From Mobilicoccus pelagius NBRC 104925 (GTDB lineage: Bacteria > Actinomycetota > Actinomycetes > Actinomycetales > Dermatophilaceae): a stretch of 64,000 nucleotides of DNA. Position 1 is the stretch's first letter. Every line of letters begins with the position of its first letter. Position numbers and translations under genes: made by a program. Positions 29,656 to 39,916 of the stretch are shown here, in pieces. Below the pieces are notes generated by a model, which was given only the letters and a program-made list of their open reading frames with translations, made no database searches and was not told the origin of the DNA. The stretch lies in contig NZ_BAFE01000047.1 in NCBI RefSeq assembly GCF_000247995.1, positions 34,473 to 98,472 of the forward strand, read 5' to 3'.

Positions 29656-30453
29656 ATGACCGACCCGAGGGACGACACGACGACCGTCCACACCCCTGAC
29701 GGCGCCCTGCTCGCGGTGCGCGAGGGCGGCCCCGCGGGCGGCCCGCCCCTGCTGCTCCTCCAGGGGCAGGCGACCTCCATGCGATGGTGGCGCCGACTGC
29801 GCACGCGGTTCGAGGACACCTATCGCACGGTGACGATCGACTACCGCGGCACAGGCGACTCCGAGGCCCCGGTGGACGACTGGACCACCGAGACCTTCGC
29901 CGCCGACGCCGCCCACGTGATGACGGAACTCGGCCACCCGACGTTCCGCGTCTACGGCACGTCGATGGGTGGGCGCGTGGCCCAGCACCTCGCCGCCGAG
30001 CATCCCGACCGCGTGGAACGTCTCGCCCTCGCTTGCACGTCCCCCGGAGGCCCTCTCGCCACCGAACGCGACGACGAGGTGCGCCGCCTCCTCGCCTCAC
30101 CCCCCGGCGACGAGCGCACCGAGCGGGTCCTCCGCCTCTTCTACACCCACGCCTGGGACGGATCCGCGGACGACACCGACCTCCTCGGTGACGGGGCGAC
30201 GAGCCCGGCGGCGAGCCTCGCCCACCTGCGGGCGAGCTACGGGCACGACGCCTGGTCGCGCCTTCCGGACATCACGGCACCCACCCTCGTCCTCCACGGC
30301 ACGGCCGACCCGATGGTGCCGTCCCAGAACGCGGAACTCCTCGAGGCGTCGATCCTCGACTCACGGCTCGTCCTTCGCGACGGGGGCCGCCACGGGTTCT
30401 TCGACGAGTTCGCGGACGAGCTCGACCTCGTCCTCGCCCCGTTCCTCCGCTGA
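29656..30453 (+). CDS. Alpha/beta hydrolase
   Basis: 265 residues. Standard alpha/beta-hydrolase core: oxyanion loop LLLQGQATSMRWW (Q where HG is common), nucleophile Ser103 in YGTSMGGRVAQ, acid Asp in HGTADPMVP near 218 and catalytic His in DGGRHGFFDEF near 245. It resembles 3-oxoadipate enol-lactonase/esterase-like proteins, but the reaction is not known. The ATG has CAGGCT 6 nt upstream, a slightly imperfect form of the local leaderless signal. The CstR-type operator lies just after its stop. Confidence 0.85.
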   Translation: MTDPRDDTTTVHTPDGALLAVREGGPAGGPPLLLLQGQATSMRWWRRLRTRFEDTYRTVTIDYRGTGDSEAPVDDWTTETFAADAAHVMTELGHPTFRVYGTSMGGRVAQHLAAEHPDRVERLALACTSPGGPLATERDDEVRRLLASPPGDERTERVLRLFYTHAWDGSADDTDLLGDGATSPAASLAHLRASYGHDAWSRLPDITAPTLVLHGTADPMVPSQNAELLEASILDSRLVLRDGGRHGFFDEFADELDLVLAPFLR

Positions 30454-30466
30454 CCCCTCCTCCTTC

Positions 30467-30482
30467 ATACCCCCAGGGGTAT
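30467..30482. promoter_or_regulatory. CsoR/CstR-type operator of the CstR operon
   Basis: ATACCCC-CA-GGGGTAT, a perfect 7-bp dyad with 2-nt spacer, the classic site of this repressor family. A TACCGT -10-like hexamer follows at 30489, so repressor binding would block the promoter of the two small genes downstream. Confidence 0.75.
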
Positions 30483-30535
30483 TGGCCTACCGTGATGACG
30501 AACGAGCCACGACGACCCGATCCCAGGAGACCCCC

Positions 30536-30670
30536 ATGTGCCGTCCCGTTCCCTGCTTTGTCTGCGGCAAGACCACGTGGGAGGGCTGCGGCCAGCACGT
30601 CGACCAGGTCAAGGCCCAGGTGCCCGCCGACCAGTGGTGCCCCGGCCACGGCGACGCCCGCACGCACTGA
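30536..30670 (+). CDS. Cys-rich 44-residue protein in the CstR operon
   Basis: 44 residues with AGGAG 8 nt before the ATG. Five Cys (C2, C7, C10, C18, C35) and three His: CRPVPCFVCGKTTWEGCGQH then a short helix and WCPGHGDARTH. The CxxC and the Cys/His spacing suggest a small metal- or sulfane-sulfur-binding protein. Similar tiny CGKTTW-xGCGQHVD proteins are common in actinobacteria, but I know of no defined function. It lies between the operator and the repressor gene, so it is probably induced by the same signal. Confidence 0.75.
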   Translation: MCRPVPCFVCGKTTWEGCGQHVDQVKAQVPADQWCPGHGDARTH

Positions 30671-31021
<351 letters not shown>

Positions 31022-31292
31022 GCACCTCGGCCGCCACACCCCGCGCGGTCCTCCCACCCTCACCTGCGTCACGAACGGCCGCCGGCGGCGCGGCCGGAGC
31101 GCGTCCCGACCGGCGGACGAACCCCACGGTGGGCGAGAGGCTCCTCCTCCCCGGCCGGGCCTCCCCCGCCGCCGACGACCCCCACCACTCGCGCACGCCA
31201 CGTCCGCACGGTCCCGCCGCCCACCGCCGGCGTCGGGCGCGTGCCCAGGGCGGGACGATCGACGCGGAGGGCGGCGTGACACCGTGGTCGTC

Positions 31293-32201
31293 ATGACGGA
31301 CGAGGAGACCATCGACGCCGGCGTGAGGGGCCACGACACCGCGGACGGGGCCGACCCGGCCGCCCCCAGGGAGATCACGGCGCCGCCCGGAGAGGTCCTC
31401 GCCCCCGTCCGTGAGCGGTACGCGCACTGGCTGCGTCTCGACGACGCGGGCGTCGACCAAGATCGCCACGAGGACCCCGAGCAGGTGCGGGCCATCCAGA
31501 TCGTCCTCCATCTCGAGAAGCAGGCGCCGCCGAGCCGTCGGCGCGCGCTCGAACTCGCCGCCCGCGGGTGCGCCCTCCTCTGCCTCCACCCGCGCAGCGC
31601 CCCCGGCGGTCCCTGGCACGACGATGTCGCCGCCTACGGCCACGGGCACATCCGCAAGGTCACCCGCCGCGCCCGCGGTGCCGCGTGGGAGACGACCGCC
31701 GACCTGCCGGGCCTCACGCTCACCGACGACGCGACCGGCACGGAGATCCGCGTCCTCACCCCCGGCCTCGTCGCCCGGCTCGACAAGCGGGTCGCGAAGC
31801 TCCAGGTCTCCGGCACGGACCTGCCCACCGAGGATCCCGCCGACCCCACCGACGTCCCGACCGCGGGCGGGGTCACCGGCGAGGACGCCCCCGTGCTCAC
31901 GTGCGTCGTCCCGGCGGACCTCGAGATGACCGCGGGGAAGCTCATGGCCCAGACCGGCCACGCCGGCATGATCGCCGCGGCCGTCGCCGCCGGGGAGGAC
32001 GGCGACCTCCTCGCCCGCTGGCACGCGGCGGACTGCCCCGTCCGCGTCGAGAGCGCCCCGGAGTCGCGATGGGCCGAGCTCCTCACCTCCGTGCACGACC
32101 CCGAGCGGGCCTGGCGCACCCACCACCGCATCGCCGTCCGCGACGCCGGCTTCACCGAGATCGCCCCCGGCACCGTCACCGTCGTCGCCGACCTCCGCTG
32201 A
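31293..32201 (+). CDS. Protein with C-terminal PTH2-type peptidyl-tRNA hydrolase domain
   Basis: 302 residues. The last ~100 match the PTH2 fold: VLTCVVPADLEMTAGKLMAQTGHAGM near 210, and VRDAGFTEIAPGTVTVVADL at the end. PTH2 proteins release peptides from stalled peptidyl-tRNA. Residues 1-195 are an extra domain (WLRLDDAGVDQDRHEDPEQV, then RRALELAARGCALL) that is not part of classic PTH2, so the protein may have another role. ATG 31293 preferred over GTG 31284, as CACCGT lies 7 nt upstream. The 270 nt before it show no gene. Confidence 0.78.
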   Translation: MTDEETIDAGVRGHDTADGADPAAPREITAPPGEVLAPVRERYAHWLRLDDAGVDQDRHEDPEQVRAIQIVLHLEKQAPPSRRRALELAARGCALLCLHPRSAPGGPWHDDVAAYGHGHIRKVTRRARGAAWETTADLPGLTLTDDATGTEIRVLTPGLVARLDKRVAKLQVSGTDLPTEDPADPTDVPTAGGVTGEDAPVLTCVVPADLEMTAGKLMAQTGHAGMIAAAVAAGEDGDLLARWHAADCPVRVESAPESRWAELLTSVHDPERAWRTHHRIAVRDAGFTEIAPGTVTVVADLR

Positions 32202-32369
32202 CGCGTGGGCCGCCCCCCATGCACGGCCTCATCACCACCCGACCCACCGGTCGGCTCCGCCACGGCCTCGTCTCCTCACGCCGCAGCGGCGGCCGACATC
32301 GTCACCGGGCGCGGCCGGCCACCAGGGGCCGTCCACGACCCCACCTGATGCGGTAGCCGCCCCGTCTGC

Positions 32370-32474
32370 CTCGAAGGACGACCAGAAGTCCGGGCCCATC
32401 TCGATGATGCCCACGTCGCCGCAGGTCACGTGGGTCGCGGTGAGACGGCGTTGACGTTTCGGTCGTCGTTCGAG
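32370..32474. repeat. Palindromic element, left copy
   Basis: 105 bp with outer arms CTCGAAgGACGACC (32370-32383) and GGTCGTCgTTCGAG (32461-32474), and a nested inner stem CCCACGT/ACGTGGG (32410-32434). The first 21 nt match the right copy at 19 positions in the same orientation. The rest of the 363-nt gene gap 32202-32564 shows no convincing coding sequence. Confidence 0.7.
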
Positions 32475-32564
32475 ACGGTCCACACCCTCCTCGTCGGGTA
32501 GCGGCCGTCCCCAACCCCGCGAACGGTGCGACGAGCCGGGGCAGAGCCCGCCCGACGATGATGC

Positions 32565-33503
32565 ATGCCGTCCCACCCCGACCCCCTCCCTCCCCCACCG
32601 GCCCGCCGTTCCCGCGACGCCGACGCCCTCGTCGCCTACGTCGAGACCGTCGGGGGCATCGCCGACCGCCGACGCGTGCGTCGGCGCTTCACCGCCGGCG
32701 CGCTCCGGGGCGCCCTCGAGGACGGCAGGATCCGACCCGTCGGCCGGAGCGGACTGGCGTCGGCGTCGGCGGCGGCCGACCTCGTCGCGGCCCGCCGCGT
32801 CGGCGGGGTCCTCTCCCACCGGTCCGCCGCCGCCTGGTGGGGCTGGCCCCTCCTCGACCCGCCCGCCGTCCCCGACGTCGCGGTGCGGCGTGGGACGAAC
32901 GTGCGGGCTCTCCGCCGCGGCTGCGCCGTCCATTGGCTGTCCCTCCGCGACGGCGAGGTCCGCGACGGGGCGACGCCACCGCTGCGCACCGTGCTCGACT
33001 GCGCGGCGTCGCTCCCGTTCGACCAGGCGCTCGCGGTCGCCGACGGCGCTCTCCGCTCGGGGCTCGTGGAGAAGGGCGAGCTCGTCGAGGCCGCCGACAC
33101 GGCCCGGGGGTGTGGCGCGGGTCGGCGCCGCCGGGTCGCGGCGGCAGCGGACGGGCGCGCGGCCAACCCGTTCGAGTCCGCGCTGCGGGCCACGCTCCTC
33201 GACGTTCCGGGGCTCCACCTGCAGCCGCAGTTCGCCATCCGGGGTCCGAGACTGCCGGGCGGCGTCGACTTCGCGGCGCGGGTCGACCTCGCCGACCCGG
33301 TGCGGCGGATCGTCGTCGAGGCGGACAGCTTCGAGTACCACGGCGGACGTGACGGGCTCCGCCGTGACGCGGTCCGGTACGACGAGCTCGTGGCCCGGGG
33401 ATGGCGCGTCGTCCGCGTCACCTACGACGACCTCCGCGGCAACCCCGAGTGGGTTCGAGCCGTCGTGCAGGCGGTCGTCGACGGCCTGTCGGCGGGCGAC
33501 TGA
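32565..33503 (+). CDS. AbiEi-like N-terminus plus DUF559 endonuclease-fold protein
   Basis: 312 residues; no clear RBS, ATG chosen as first in-frame start after the left hairpin. Residues 20-70 (ADALVAYVETVGGIADRRRV, then RRFTAGALRGALEDGRI) resemble the winged-helix start of AbiEi-type antitoxin-domain proteins. Residues 75-150 are a middle domain (SHRSAAAWWGWPL, PPLRTVLDCAASL). Residues 200-312 are the DUF559/Vsr-like restriction-endonuclease fold: FAARVDLADPVRRIVVEADSF with likely D and E metal ligands, then YHGGRDGLRRDAVRYDELVA and GWRVVRVTYDDL. Such proteins are widespread in actinobacteria without known function. The stop codon directly abuts the right palindrome. Confidence 0.8.
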   Translation: MPSHPDPLPPPPARRSRDADALVAYVETVGGIADRRRVRRRFTAGALRGALEDGRIRPVGRSGLASASAAADLVAARRVGGVLSHRSAAAWWGWPLLDPPAVPDVAVRRGTNVRALRRGCAVHWLSLRDGEVRDGATPPLRTVLDCAASLPFDQALAVADGALRSGLVEKGELVEAADTARGCGAGRRRRVAAAADGRAANPFESALRATLLDVPGLHLQPQFAIRGPRLPGGVDFAARVDLADPVRRIVVEADSFEYHGGRDGLRRDAVRYDELVARGWRVVRVTYDDLRGNPEWVRAVVQAVVDGLSAGD

Positions 33504-33597
33504 CTCGAACGACGACCAGAACTCTCACCCCGCGCCAGATCCGATCTTCCGACCTGCGGGGTCACGACTCCCTCTGGGGTTGTGGTCGTCGTTCGAG
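33504..33597. repeat. Palindromic element, right copy
   Basis: 94 bp starting at the base after the DUF559 stop. Outer arms CTCGAACGACGACCA (33504-33518) and its exact complement (33583-33597), 15/15; inner stem CCCCGC/GCGGGG (33528-33533 and 33556-33561). The loop is much longer than in a normal terminator. Confidence 0.75.
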
Positions 33598-33801
33598 GCA
33601 GGTGATCGTCGGCGGCGCGTCACGCAGCCCACTCGGAGCCGCACCGGTGCGGGCCGCCTGGCGCCGAATGTTCGCGACTGCCCTCGTCTCGATCAGGGGA
33701 TCCGGCACATGCGCGGGACGGGGACCGCGACGTGACGTCGACGTGCCGTGGTGGCGCCGTCATGTGGGGCCGGTAGCATCCGACGGTCGAAAGGGGCGGT
33801 C

Positions 33802-35292
33802 ATGAACAAGGTCGGGTTCGATCGCGAGAAGTACCTGCGGATGCAGTCCGAGCACATCGAGGCGAGGCGTCGGCAGTTCGGCGGCAAGCTCTACCTCGAG
33901 TTCGGCGGAAAGCTGTTCGACGACCTGCACGCCTCGCGCGTCCTGCCGGGGTTCACCCCCGACAACAAGCTCGTCATGCTGCAGGAGATCGCGGACGAGG
34001 TCGAGATGGTCGTCGTCGTGAGTGCACGGGACCTCGCGGGCAACAAGCAGCGGGCCGACCTCGGCATCCCCTACGACGCCGACGTGCTGCGCCTCATCGA
34101 CGAGTTCCGCAGCCGCGGACTGTTCGTCGGGAGCGTCGTCATCTCGTACATGACCGATGACAACAAGGCCGCCAAGGCGTTCAAGCGGCGCCTGGAGCGG
34201 CAGGGCATCAAGGTCTACCGGCACTACCCGATCAAGGGGTACCCGAACGACGTCGCCCACGTCGTGAGCGACGAGGGGTACGGCCGCAACGAGTACATCG
34301 AGACCGAGCGGGACCTCGTCGTCGTCACGGCACCCGGCCCGGGCAGCGGCAAGATGGCGACCTGCCTGTCGCAGATGTACCACGACCACAAGCGTGGGCT
34401 CTCCTCCGGTTACGCGAAGTTCGAGACGTTCCCGATCTGGAACCTGCCGCTCGACCACCCGGTGAACATCGCCTACGAGGCGGCGACGGTCGACCTCGAC
34501 GACGTCAACATGATCGACCCGTTCCACCTCAAGGCCTACGGCGAGAGCTGCGTCAACTACAACCGCGACGTCGAGGTCTTCCCCGTCCTCAACCTGCTGT
34601 TCGAGCAGATCATGGACGCCTCCCCGTACGCCTCCCCCACCGACATGGGCGTGAACATGGCGGGGCACTGCATCAGCGACGACGAGGTGTGCCGCGAGGC
34701 GAGCAAGCAGGAGATCATCCGCCGATACTTCAAGTCCCTCGCGACGGAGCGCAGGGATGACCTCGAGCCGGACGACTCGGAGAAGATCGCGCTCATCATG
34801 AGCCGCCTCGGCATCACGCGCACCGACCGGCCGGTCGTCGAACCGGCCCTCGCGGTGGCGAAGCGGACGAAGGGACCGGCGGCGGCGATCGAGCTGCCGG
34901 ACGGGCAGATCATCACGGGCAAGACGACGTCGCTGCTCGGATGCTGCTCGGCGATCCTCCTCGACGCGCTCAAGGCGCTCGCGGGGATCGACGACAAGGT
35001 CAAGCTCCTCGCCCGCGAGACGGTCGAGCCGATCCAGGCGCTCAAGACGGAGCACCTCGGCAGTCACAACCCGCGCCTGCACACCGACGAAGTACTCATC
35101 GCGCTCGCCGTCGGGGCGCGGGAGGACGAGAACGCCCGCCGGGCCCTCGACCAGCTCCAGCACCTGCGTGGCTGCGACGTGCACTCGACGGTGATCCTCG
35201 GCCCCGTCGACGAGGGCATCTTCCGCAGCCTCGGCGTCAACGTGACGACCGAGCCCGTCTATCAGACGAAGAAGCTCTACCGGAAACGCTGA
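33802..35292 (+). CDS. DUF1846 family protein
   Basis: 496 residues, the family's usual length. GAAAGGGG 8 nt before the ATG and a TAGCAT hexamer at 33775. The whole length matches DUF1846: [87 protein letters not shown] and [26 protein letters not shown] loop near residue 188 resembles a P-loop and the N-terminal part suggests nucleotide binding, but the biological role is unknown. Its 3' end overlaps the convergent epimerase-like gene by 16 nt. Confidence 0.92.
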   Translation: MNKVGFDREKYLRMQSEHIEARRRQFGGKLYLEFGGKLFDDLHASRVLPGFTPDNKLVMLQEIADEVEMVVVVSARDLAGNKQRADLGIPYDADVLRLIDEFRSRGLFVGSVVISYMTDDNKAAKAFKRRLERQGIKVYRHYPIKGYPNDVAHVVSDEGYGRNEYIETERDLVVVTAPGPGSGKMATCLSQMYHDHKRGLSSGYAKFETFPIWNLPLDHPVNIAYEAATVDLDDVNMIDPFHLKAYGESCVNYNRDVEVFPVLNLLFEQIMDASPYASPTDMGVNMAGHCISDDEVCREASKQEIIRRYFKSLATERRDDLEPDDSEKIALIMSRLGITRTDRPVVEPALAVAKRTKGPAAAIELPDGQIITGKTTSLLGCCSAILLDALKALAGIDDKVKLLARETVEPIQALKTEHLGSHNPRLHTDEVLIALAVGAREDENARRALDQLQHLRGCDVHSTVILGPVDEGIFRSLGVNVTTEPVYQTKKLYRKR

Positions 35293-36872
35293 TCCTCGCC
35301 GGTCGAGCCGGACGAGTCGGTCGAGCCGGTCGAGCCGGTCGGCCCGGTGACCACGGCGGCCAGGGGAAGGTACGACCCGGCGTGGGGGCCTTCCGCGAGG
35401 CGGACGAGCGGCAGGCCGTCGTGCACGGCGCGCCCGCCCACGAGCACGGTCTGGTCCCGCGGGTCGAGGGAGCCGACGCGTCGTCGACCCGCGACGTCGA
35501 TGCGGTACACGTCGCGTGTGGTGCCGGTGAGCGGAAGGCGCCGAGCGGGAGTGAACGGGTAGGTCTCGTCGAACCCGGTGACGAACGCCGACGCCGGGTC
35601 CTCCCGCACCCACCGGCCGCGGTGGGCAGCGCTCGCGAGCCGCAGCCACACGCCGTCCTCGCCGGCGACGCGGGCGCGGGCGTCGAACGTCACCGCACGG
35701 GGGCGGTCGAGTTCCACCCGCGTCACCCCGGTGACGGAGCCGTCGTCGTCGAGGGTGAGGAGGCGGTGCCCGGTCGCGGCAAGGCGGCCGGGACCACCGG
35801 TGTGGGCGGCGGGTGCGTCGGCGAGGAACACGTCGGCCCACCGCGCGAACCGGGGATCCCCCGACAGGCCGGCGAGAACGTACAACTGCCGGACGTGGAT
35901 GCCGTGGTACTTGGCGCTGCGGACGTCGTGGGTGAGGCAGTAGCGCGACAGCTCACCGGGGCGACGGAACTCGGGGGCGGACCGAAGGCTCGCGGTGAGC
36001 GCGCCGCGGACGAGGTCGGCCGCCTCGGGTCGCCCCGTCGCCCGCCAGTACTCATACACCCCGAAGAGGGCGAAATGGTGGCCGTTGTAGGCGCTGTCCG
36101 GGGTCTCCGGGTGGGGGTACTCCTCCAGCCACAGCGACCCGTCGGGGTGGACGTCACTCACCCACGGTTGCCCCTCCTGCCGGGGCACCGTGAAACTCGC
36201 GAACGTCTCGTCGGCGGCCCGCCGCCAGCGCGCATCGCCGGTCGCCTCGTGCAGACGCAGGAACGCCGCGAGCACCTGCCCTTGCGCCATGGCGGAGTAC
36301 CAGGGGCGGGGCATCACGTGGCGGCGGTCGCCGTGCAGCGGGAACGCCATGTCGTAGGGGAAGAACCGTGCGCCACGAGAACGCACCGACCGTGCAACGA
36401 GCCGGTCGCCGTGACGAACCGCCGACCGGAGGTATCGCGGATCGTCGGACGTCTTCGCCGCGGCGAGCCACCCCAGGATCTGGCCCGCCTGCACGACGGG
36501 GTGGTCGTGGAGCGTCCCGTCGGGTTCGCGGTACTGCACGATTCCCGCCTCGTCCACGGGTCGACCGGTGGGCGCGAGGGGCAGGGGCGTGACGTCGTAG
36601 GGCAACGGCACGCCCTCGCTCGTCAGGTCGAACGGGATCGCACGGAAGGGAGGGAGTCCATCGACCGTGCGACGCTCCTCGCCACCGGCGGCGTCGGCGG
36701 CGGGCGGTGAGGTCGTCGCGCGGGAGGCCGGCGGCCGTGCGCTCTCCTGGGAGGCGGCGATGCGCCACCCGGTGGGTCCGGTCACGGCGACGGTCACCGC
36801 CGCGAGCGCGGCGGTGCTCCCGCCGACGACCCCGGCACGCCACCTGCGACGCGTCGCGCCCGTCGTCAGCAT
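35277..36872 (-). CDS. Secreted or anchored protein with D-glucuronyl C5-epimerase-like domain
   Basis: 531 residues from ATG 36872 (GAGGGG upstream). An N-terminal hydrophobic segment ([20 protein letters not shown]) acts as signal or anchor, followed by a Ser/Pro/Ala linker. Residues ~95-400 form an alpha/alpha-barrel like the C5-epimerase C-terminal domain: [78 protein letters not shown] beta-rich tail follows and ends in [14 protein letters not shown], encoded by a 9-bp tandem repeat. C5-epimerases convert D-glucuronate to L-iduronate in polysaccharides; here a role in cell-surface glycan is only inferred. Confidence 0.75.
   Translation of the reverse strand: MLTTGATRRRWRAGVVGGSTAALAAVTVAVTGPTGWRIAASQESARPPASRATTSPPAADAAGGEERRTVDGLPPFRAIPFDLTSEGVPLPYDVTPLPLAPTGRPVDEAGIVQYREPDGTLHDHPVVQAGQILGWLAAAKTSDDPRYLRSAVRHGDRLVARSVRSRGARFFPYDMAFPLHGDRRHVMPRPWYSAMAQGQVLAAFLRLHEATGDARWRRAADETFASFTVPRQEGQPWVSDVHPDGSLWLEEYPHPETPDSAYNGHHFALFGVYEYWRATGRPEAADLVRGALTASLRSAPEFRRPGELSRYCLTHDVRSAKYHGIHVRQLYVLAGLSGDPRFARWADVFLADAPAAHTGGPGRLAATGHRLLTLDDDGSVTGVTRVELDRPRAVTFDARARVAGEDGVWLRLASAAHRGRWVREDPASAFVTGFDETYPFTPARRLPLTGTTRDVYRIDVAGRRRVGSLDPRDQTVLVGGRAVHDGLPLVRLAEGPHAGSYLPLAAVVTGPTGSTGSTDSSGSTGEDQRFR
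35301..35345. repeat. 9-bp tandem repeat in the 3' end of the epimerase-like gene
   Basis: Five consecutive units close to GGTCGAGCC (35301-35345), encoding the Gly-Ser-Thr tail of the protein; copy number is likely to vary between strains. Confidence 0.7.
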
Positions 36873-37148
36873 CGTCCCCTCGTCCTCCCCGCCGTCCGTC
36901 GCCACCCGTCGCCCGCCCGTCGCCCGCCCGTCGCCGAGGCGACGTCCGCGGGTGCGACATCCCTGGGCGCGACGTCCCTCGCGCGTCTCGCGCCGGGCGT
37001 CTCGTGATCCCCCGGGGGGACGCTATCGAGGGGTTCCTCTCCCTCGGGTGCGCTGCGGATATGGATCCGGTCTGGATCTCGCCACGCGTCGTCGCTGGTG
37101 AACGCCCGGGCAAGACACCCGGGGGGGGCGACGGCCGAGGTGCCGGGG

Positions 37149-38735
37149 TCAGGCCCCGAGGACGGTGCGGGTGACGGCGGCCTGGTCGTGGAGGACGCCG
37201 GCGATGATCTGCTGCGCGTCGTTGATGCGGGCCACGGTGTCGGACACCTCGTCGAGCGCGGTGCGGACGGCGGCGGCGTCGGCCTGGATCGTCGCGACCT
37301 TGGCGCCGACCTCCTCGGTGGCGGTCGCGGTCTCGCGGGCGAGTTCCTTGACCTCGCCGGCGACGACGGCGAACCCCTTGCCGGACTCCCCGGCGCGGGC
37401 GGCCTCGATGGTCGCGTTGAGGGCGAGGAGGTTCGTCTGCTCGGCGATGCTCGTGATCGTCTTGACGACGGCGCCGATCTCCTGGGAGGAGCGGTCGAGC
37501 TGAGCGACGATCTGCGTCGCCGAGCCGGTGATGCGGTTCGCCTCCGCGGCGACCTCCTTCGCCGAGGTCACGTGACCCTCGACCTCGGAGATGGAGGAGA
37601 GCAGGTCACGTCCGGCCGAGGCGATCTTCTCGGTGCCGCGGCTGCGTTCGAGGGCGTGGGAGACGAGGAACGCCGTGTTGCGGAGCGCCTCGCGGCGGGC
37701 GTCGGTGAGGGTGATCTCGGTGGTGGCGAAGAAGTCCATCGTGCCGACGACGTCCGTCCCGATCATGATGGGGACGCAGACCCCGCTCTTGACGCCGGCG
37801 CGGCGGGCGGCGGGGGCGCGGACGCAGTCGGTGACGGTGCCGAGGTCGGGTTCGAAGACGAGGTCGCGGCTCCGCCATGCGCGGCCGGCGACGCCGACGC
37901 CCTGGGCGAACGTCGCCTCGTGGGTGACCTCGCGGAACTCCGGCCCCGCGTCGCCGGACTCGATGGCGAACCGCAGCACCCGCTCCTCGGGGTCGACGGC
38001 CCAGAACGAGCCGTACTGCCAGCCGAACTCGCGGCGGATCGTGTCGAGGGCGGTGCGGACGGCAGTCCCCTCGTCGGGGGCGTCGGTCACCTCTCGGAGG
38101 ACGACGTTGATCGCCGTCGCGTCGCGGGCGCGTTCCTTCTCGCGCTCGAAGATGCGGACCCGTTCGAGGGCCTGGGAGACGAGGCCGCCGATGCACTCCA
38201 TGAGGTCGACGGACCGCTCCGTACGAGCCCACGGCTCGAACGAGACGAACGTGAGGACCCCCTGGACCGCGCCACCCGCCGTCACGGGCAGGACGAGGAA
38301 CGTCGAGACGAGCGGCGCGTCCGGCCCGGCGAGCTGCCGGAGGAGGTCGAGGTCGCCCTCCTCGAGGACGCTCCGGCCCGTGCTCCAGGCCTTCCCCATC
38401 GCGCCGACGCCGCGGGGGACGACGGTGCGCTGTTCGGTGGCGCGGGCGGTGAGTTCGGGGCGGCGACCGCAGGAGACGTCGAGGACGAGCCCGCCCGCCG
38501 TCTCGTCGACCCGCCATACGCTCGACACGTCCCATCCGAGGGCGTCGCACACGGCGTTGACCGCGACGAGGGCCGCCTGGTGGTACCCGTCGGCGCCGTC
38601 GAGGGCCGTCATCACGGCGCGGATGACGGCGATCTCATCGACGGTCGACGCGGTCTGGCCTCCGTGGCCGACCGGGCCGGCGTGGCCGAAGGCCGCGCGC
38701 GCGAGGGTGTTCTCCTTGCGGAATGGGTGGCGCAC
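37149..38735 (-). CDS. Soluble chemoreceptor: two GAF domains plus methyl-accepting signalling domain
   Basis: 528 residues from GTG 38735 (GGAGACGAC directly before). No transmembrane helix. GAF 1 spans about residues 30-180 ([38 protein letters not shown]) and GAF 2 about 195-345 ([39 protein letters not shown]). The rest is the MCP coiled coil with the hairpin tip [20 protein letters not shown] then [18 protein letters not shown]. It would sense a cytoplasmic ligand or redox state and signal to CheA/CheW, which are not in the window. Its presence suggests a motile organism. Confidence 0.9.
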   Translation of the reverse strand: MRHPFRKENTLARAAFGHAGPVGHGGQTASTVDEIAVIRAVMTALDGADGYHQAALVAVNAVCDALGWDVSSVWRVDETAGGLVLDVSCGRRPELTARATEQRTVVPRGVGAMGKAWSTGRSVLEEGDLDLLRQLAGPDAPLVSTFLVLPVTAGGAVQGVLTFVSFEPWARTERSVDLMECIGGLVSQALERVRIFEREKERARDATAINVVLREVTDAPDEGTAVRTALDTIRREFGWQYGSFWAVDPEERVLRFAIESGDAGPEFREVTHEATFAQGVGVAGRAWRSRDLVFEPDLGTVTDCVRAPAARRAGVKSGVCVPIMIGTDVVGTMDFFATTEITLTDARREALRNTAFLVSHALERSRGTEKIASAGRDLLSSISEVEGHVTSAKEVAAEANRITGSATQIVAQLDRSSQEIGAVVKTITSIAEQTNLLALNATIEAARAGESGKGFAVVAGEVKELARETATATEEVGAKVATIQADAAAVRTALDEVSDTVARINDAQQIIAGVLHDQAAVTRTVLGA

Positions 38736-38938
38736 GTCGTCTCCGATGCTCGACTTCAGGGCTGCCCTGCCCCATCGGCCCCGCGCACCGTGACCTGAGA
38801 CGGGCGTGCCCTCGCTCCGTCCGGGAGTCACGAGGCATCGTCGGCGACGCCTCGGAGGGTGGCCGGGGCGGCCGGCTGCCTCTCCTCCGTGCGCGAGGCC
38901 CGTCCGGGCACCCCGGCCGGACGTGGCCGACGCCCCGG

Positions 38939-39916
38939 TCAGGCGTGGGCGACGGGCCCGTCGGCGGTGAGCCAGCCGCGGTACATCGCACCGGAGTCCC
39001 AGGCGAGGACGACGTCGCCGTCGGGGGTGACGGCGACGAGACCGCCGTCGGCGCCGCGGCGGCCGAGATGGTCGTCGAGGACGCCGCGGGCGGCGGTGGC
39101 GAGGTCGGCCCCGGCGTACCGCATCCGGGCGTAGAGGTCGTGGGCGAGGACGCCGCGGACGAAGAACTCGCCGGTGCCGGTGCCGGAGATCGCGACGTGG
39201 GCGTCGTCGGCGAAGGTGCCGGCGCCGACGAGCGGGGTGTCGCCGACGCGGCCGGGGAGCTGCCCGGTGATGCCACCGGTCGACGTCGCCGCGGCGACGT
39301 GGCCGTGGACGTCGCGGGCGACGGCGCCGACGGTGCCGTGGCGGCGTTCCTCGAGGAGGCGCGCGAGGGCGCGTTCCTGGCGGGGGACACGGAACCAGTC
39401 CTGGTCGGCGAGCTCGCATCCCCACGTCTCGAGCCGGTCGGGCGAGGGGTCGACGAGGAGGACGTGGGGGGTGTGGTCCATGACGGCCCGCGCCGCACGG
39501 ACGGGGTTGCGGGCGTGGCCCGCGGCGGTGATCGCGCCGGCGGCGCGGTCGCCGCGCATGACGCACGCGTCGAGCTCGGCGACGCCGTCGGTGGTGAGCG
39601 CGGCGCCGCGGCCGGCGTTGAAGAACGCGCAGTCCTCGAGGACGACGACGGCGGCGGCGACGGCGTCGATCGCCTCGCCGTCGGCGGCGAGGACGTCGGC
39701 ACCGGCCCGGAGCGCCCGGCGGAGGGCCCCCTCGCGTTCCTCGGTCTCCTCTGCGGTGAGCGGCGTGGCGCGGGGCCCGGCCCCGCCGTGGATCGCGAGC
39801 GCGTACGGCCCCCAGGCGGGGACCTCGACGAGGTCGACCGGCGGGCAGGGGCGTTCGCCGTCGTGCGTGGCGCGGGGTGCGCCCGGGGCGCCGGGGGGCG
39901 GGGTCGCGTCGGTCAT
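38939..39916 (-). CDS. Isoaspartyl peptidase / plant-type L-asparaginase
   Basis: 325 residues; GGAGG 7 nt before the ATG, which overlaps the preceding stop (ATGA). Ntn-hydrolase of the type-2 asparaginase family: [10 protein letters not shown] at the start of the fold (near residue 40), [14 protein letters not shown] near 95, and the autoprocessing site [10 protein letters not shown] with nucleophile Thr195, followed by [20 protein letters not shown] and SGTGTGEFF. It would cleave isoaspartyl dipeptides and asparagine. Coupled to an unusual alpha/beta-hydrolase-like gene upstream. Confidence 0.9.
   Translation of the reverse strand: MTDATPPPGAPGAPRATHDGERPCPPVDLVEVPAWGPYALAIHGGAGPRATPLTAEETEEREGALRRALRAGADVLAADGEAIDAVAAAVVVLEDCAFFNAGRGAALTTDGVAELDACVMRGDRAAGAITAAGHARNPVRAARAVMDHTPHVLLVDPSPDRLETWGCELADQDWFRVPRQERALARLLEERRHGTVGAVARDVHGHVAAATSTGGITGQLPGRVGDTPLVGAGTFADDAHVAISGTGTGEFFVRGVLAHDLYARMRYAGADLATAARGVLDDHLGRRGADGGLVAVTPDGDVVLAWDSGAMYRGWLTADGPVAHA

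Larger units (their letters stand above)
32366..33601 (+). mobile_element. Candidate mobile unit: DUF559 gene bounded by 19-bp inverted repeats
   Basis: The outer ends are inverted copies of CTGCCTCGAAsGACGACCA (32366-32384 and reverse complement at 33583-33601), 18 of 19 identical. Each end is also half of a ~100-bp hairpin element. The only gene inside is the DUF559 nuclease-like protein. No obvious target-site duplication and no known transposase are visible, so calling it mobile is an inference from structure. Confidence 0.4.

Noticed and set aside
33504..33597. Right palindrome as a simple rho-independent terminator
   Set aside because: The 64-nt loop and the matching copy upstream of the gene do not fit a terminator, though a transcription-ending side effect is possible.
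37000..37148. Possible small gene between the epimerase-like and chemoreceptor genes
   Set aside because: Short frames there lack an RBS and have Arg/Pro-rich shadow composition; the 276-nt gap appears non-coding.
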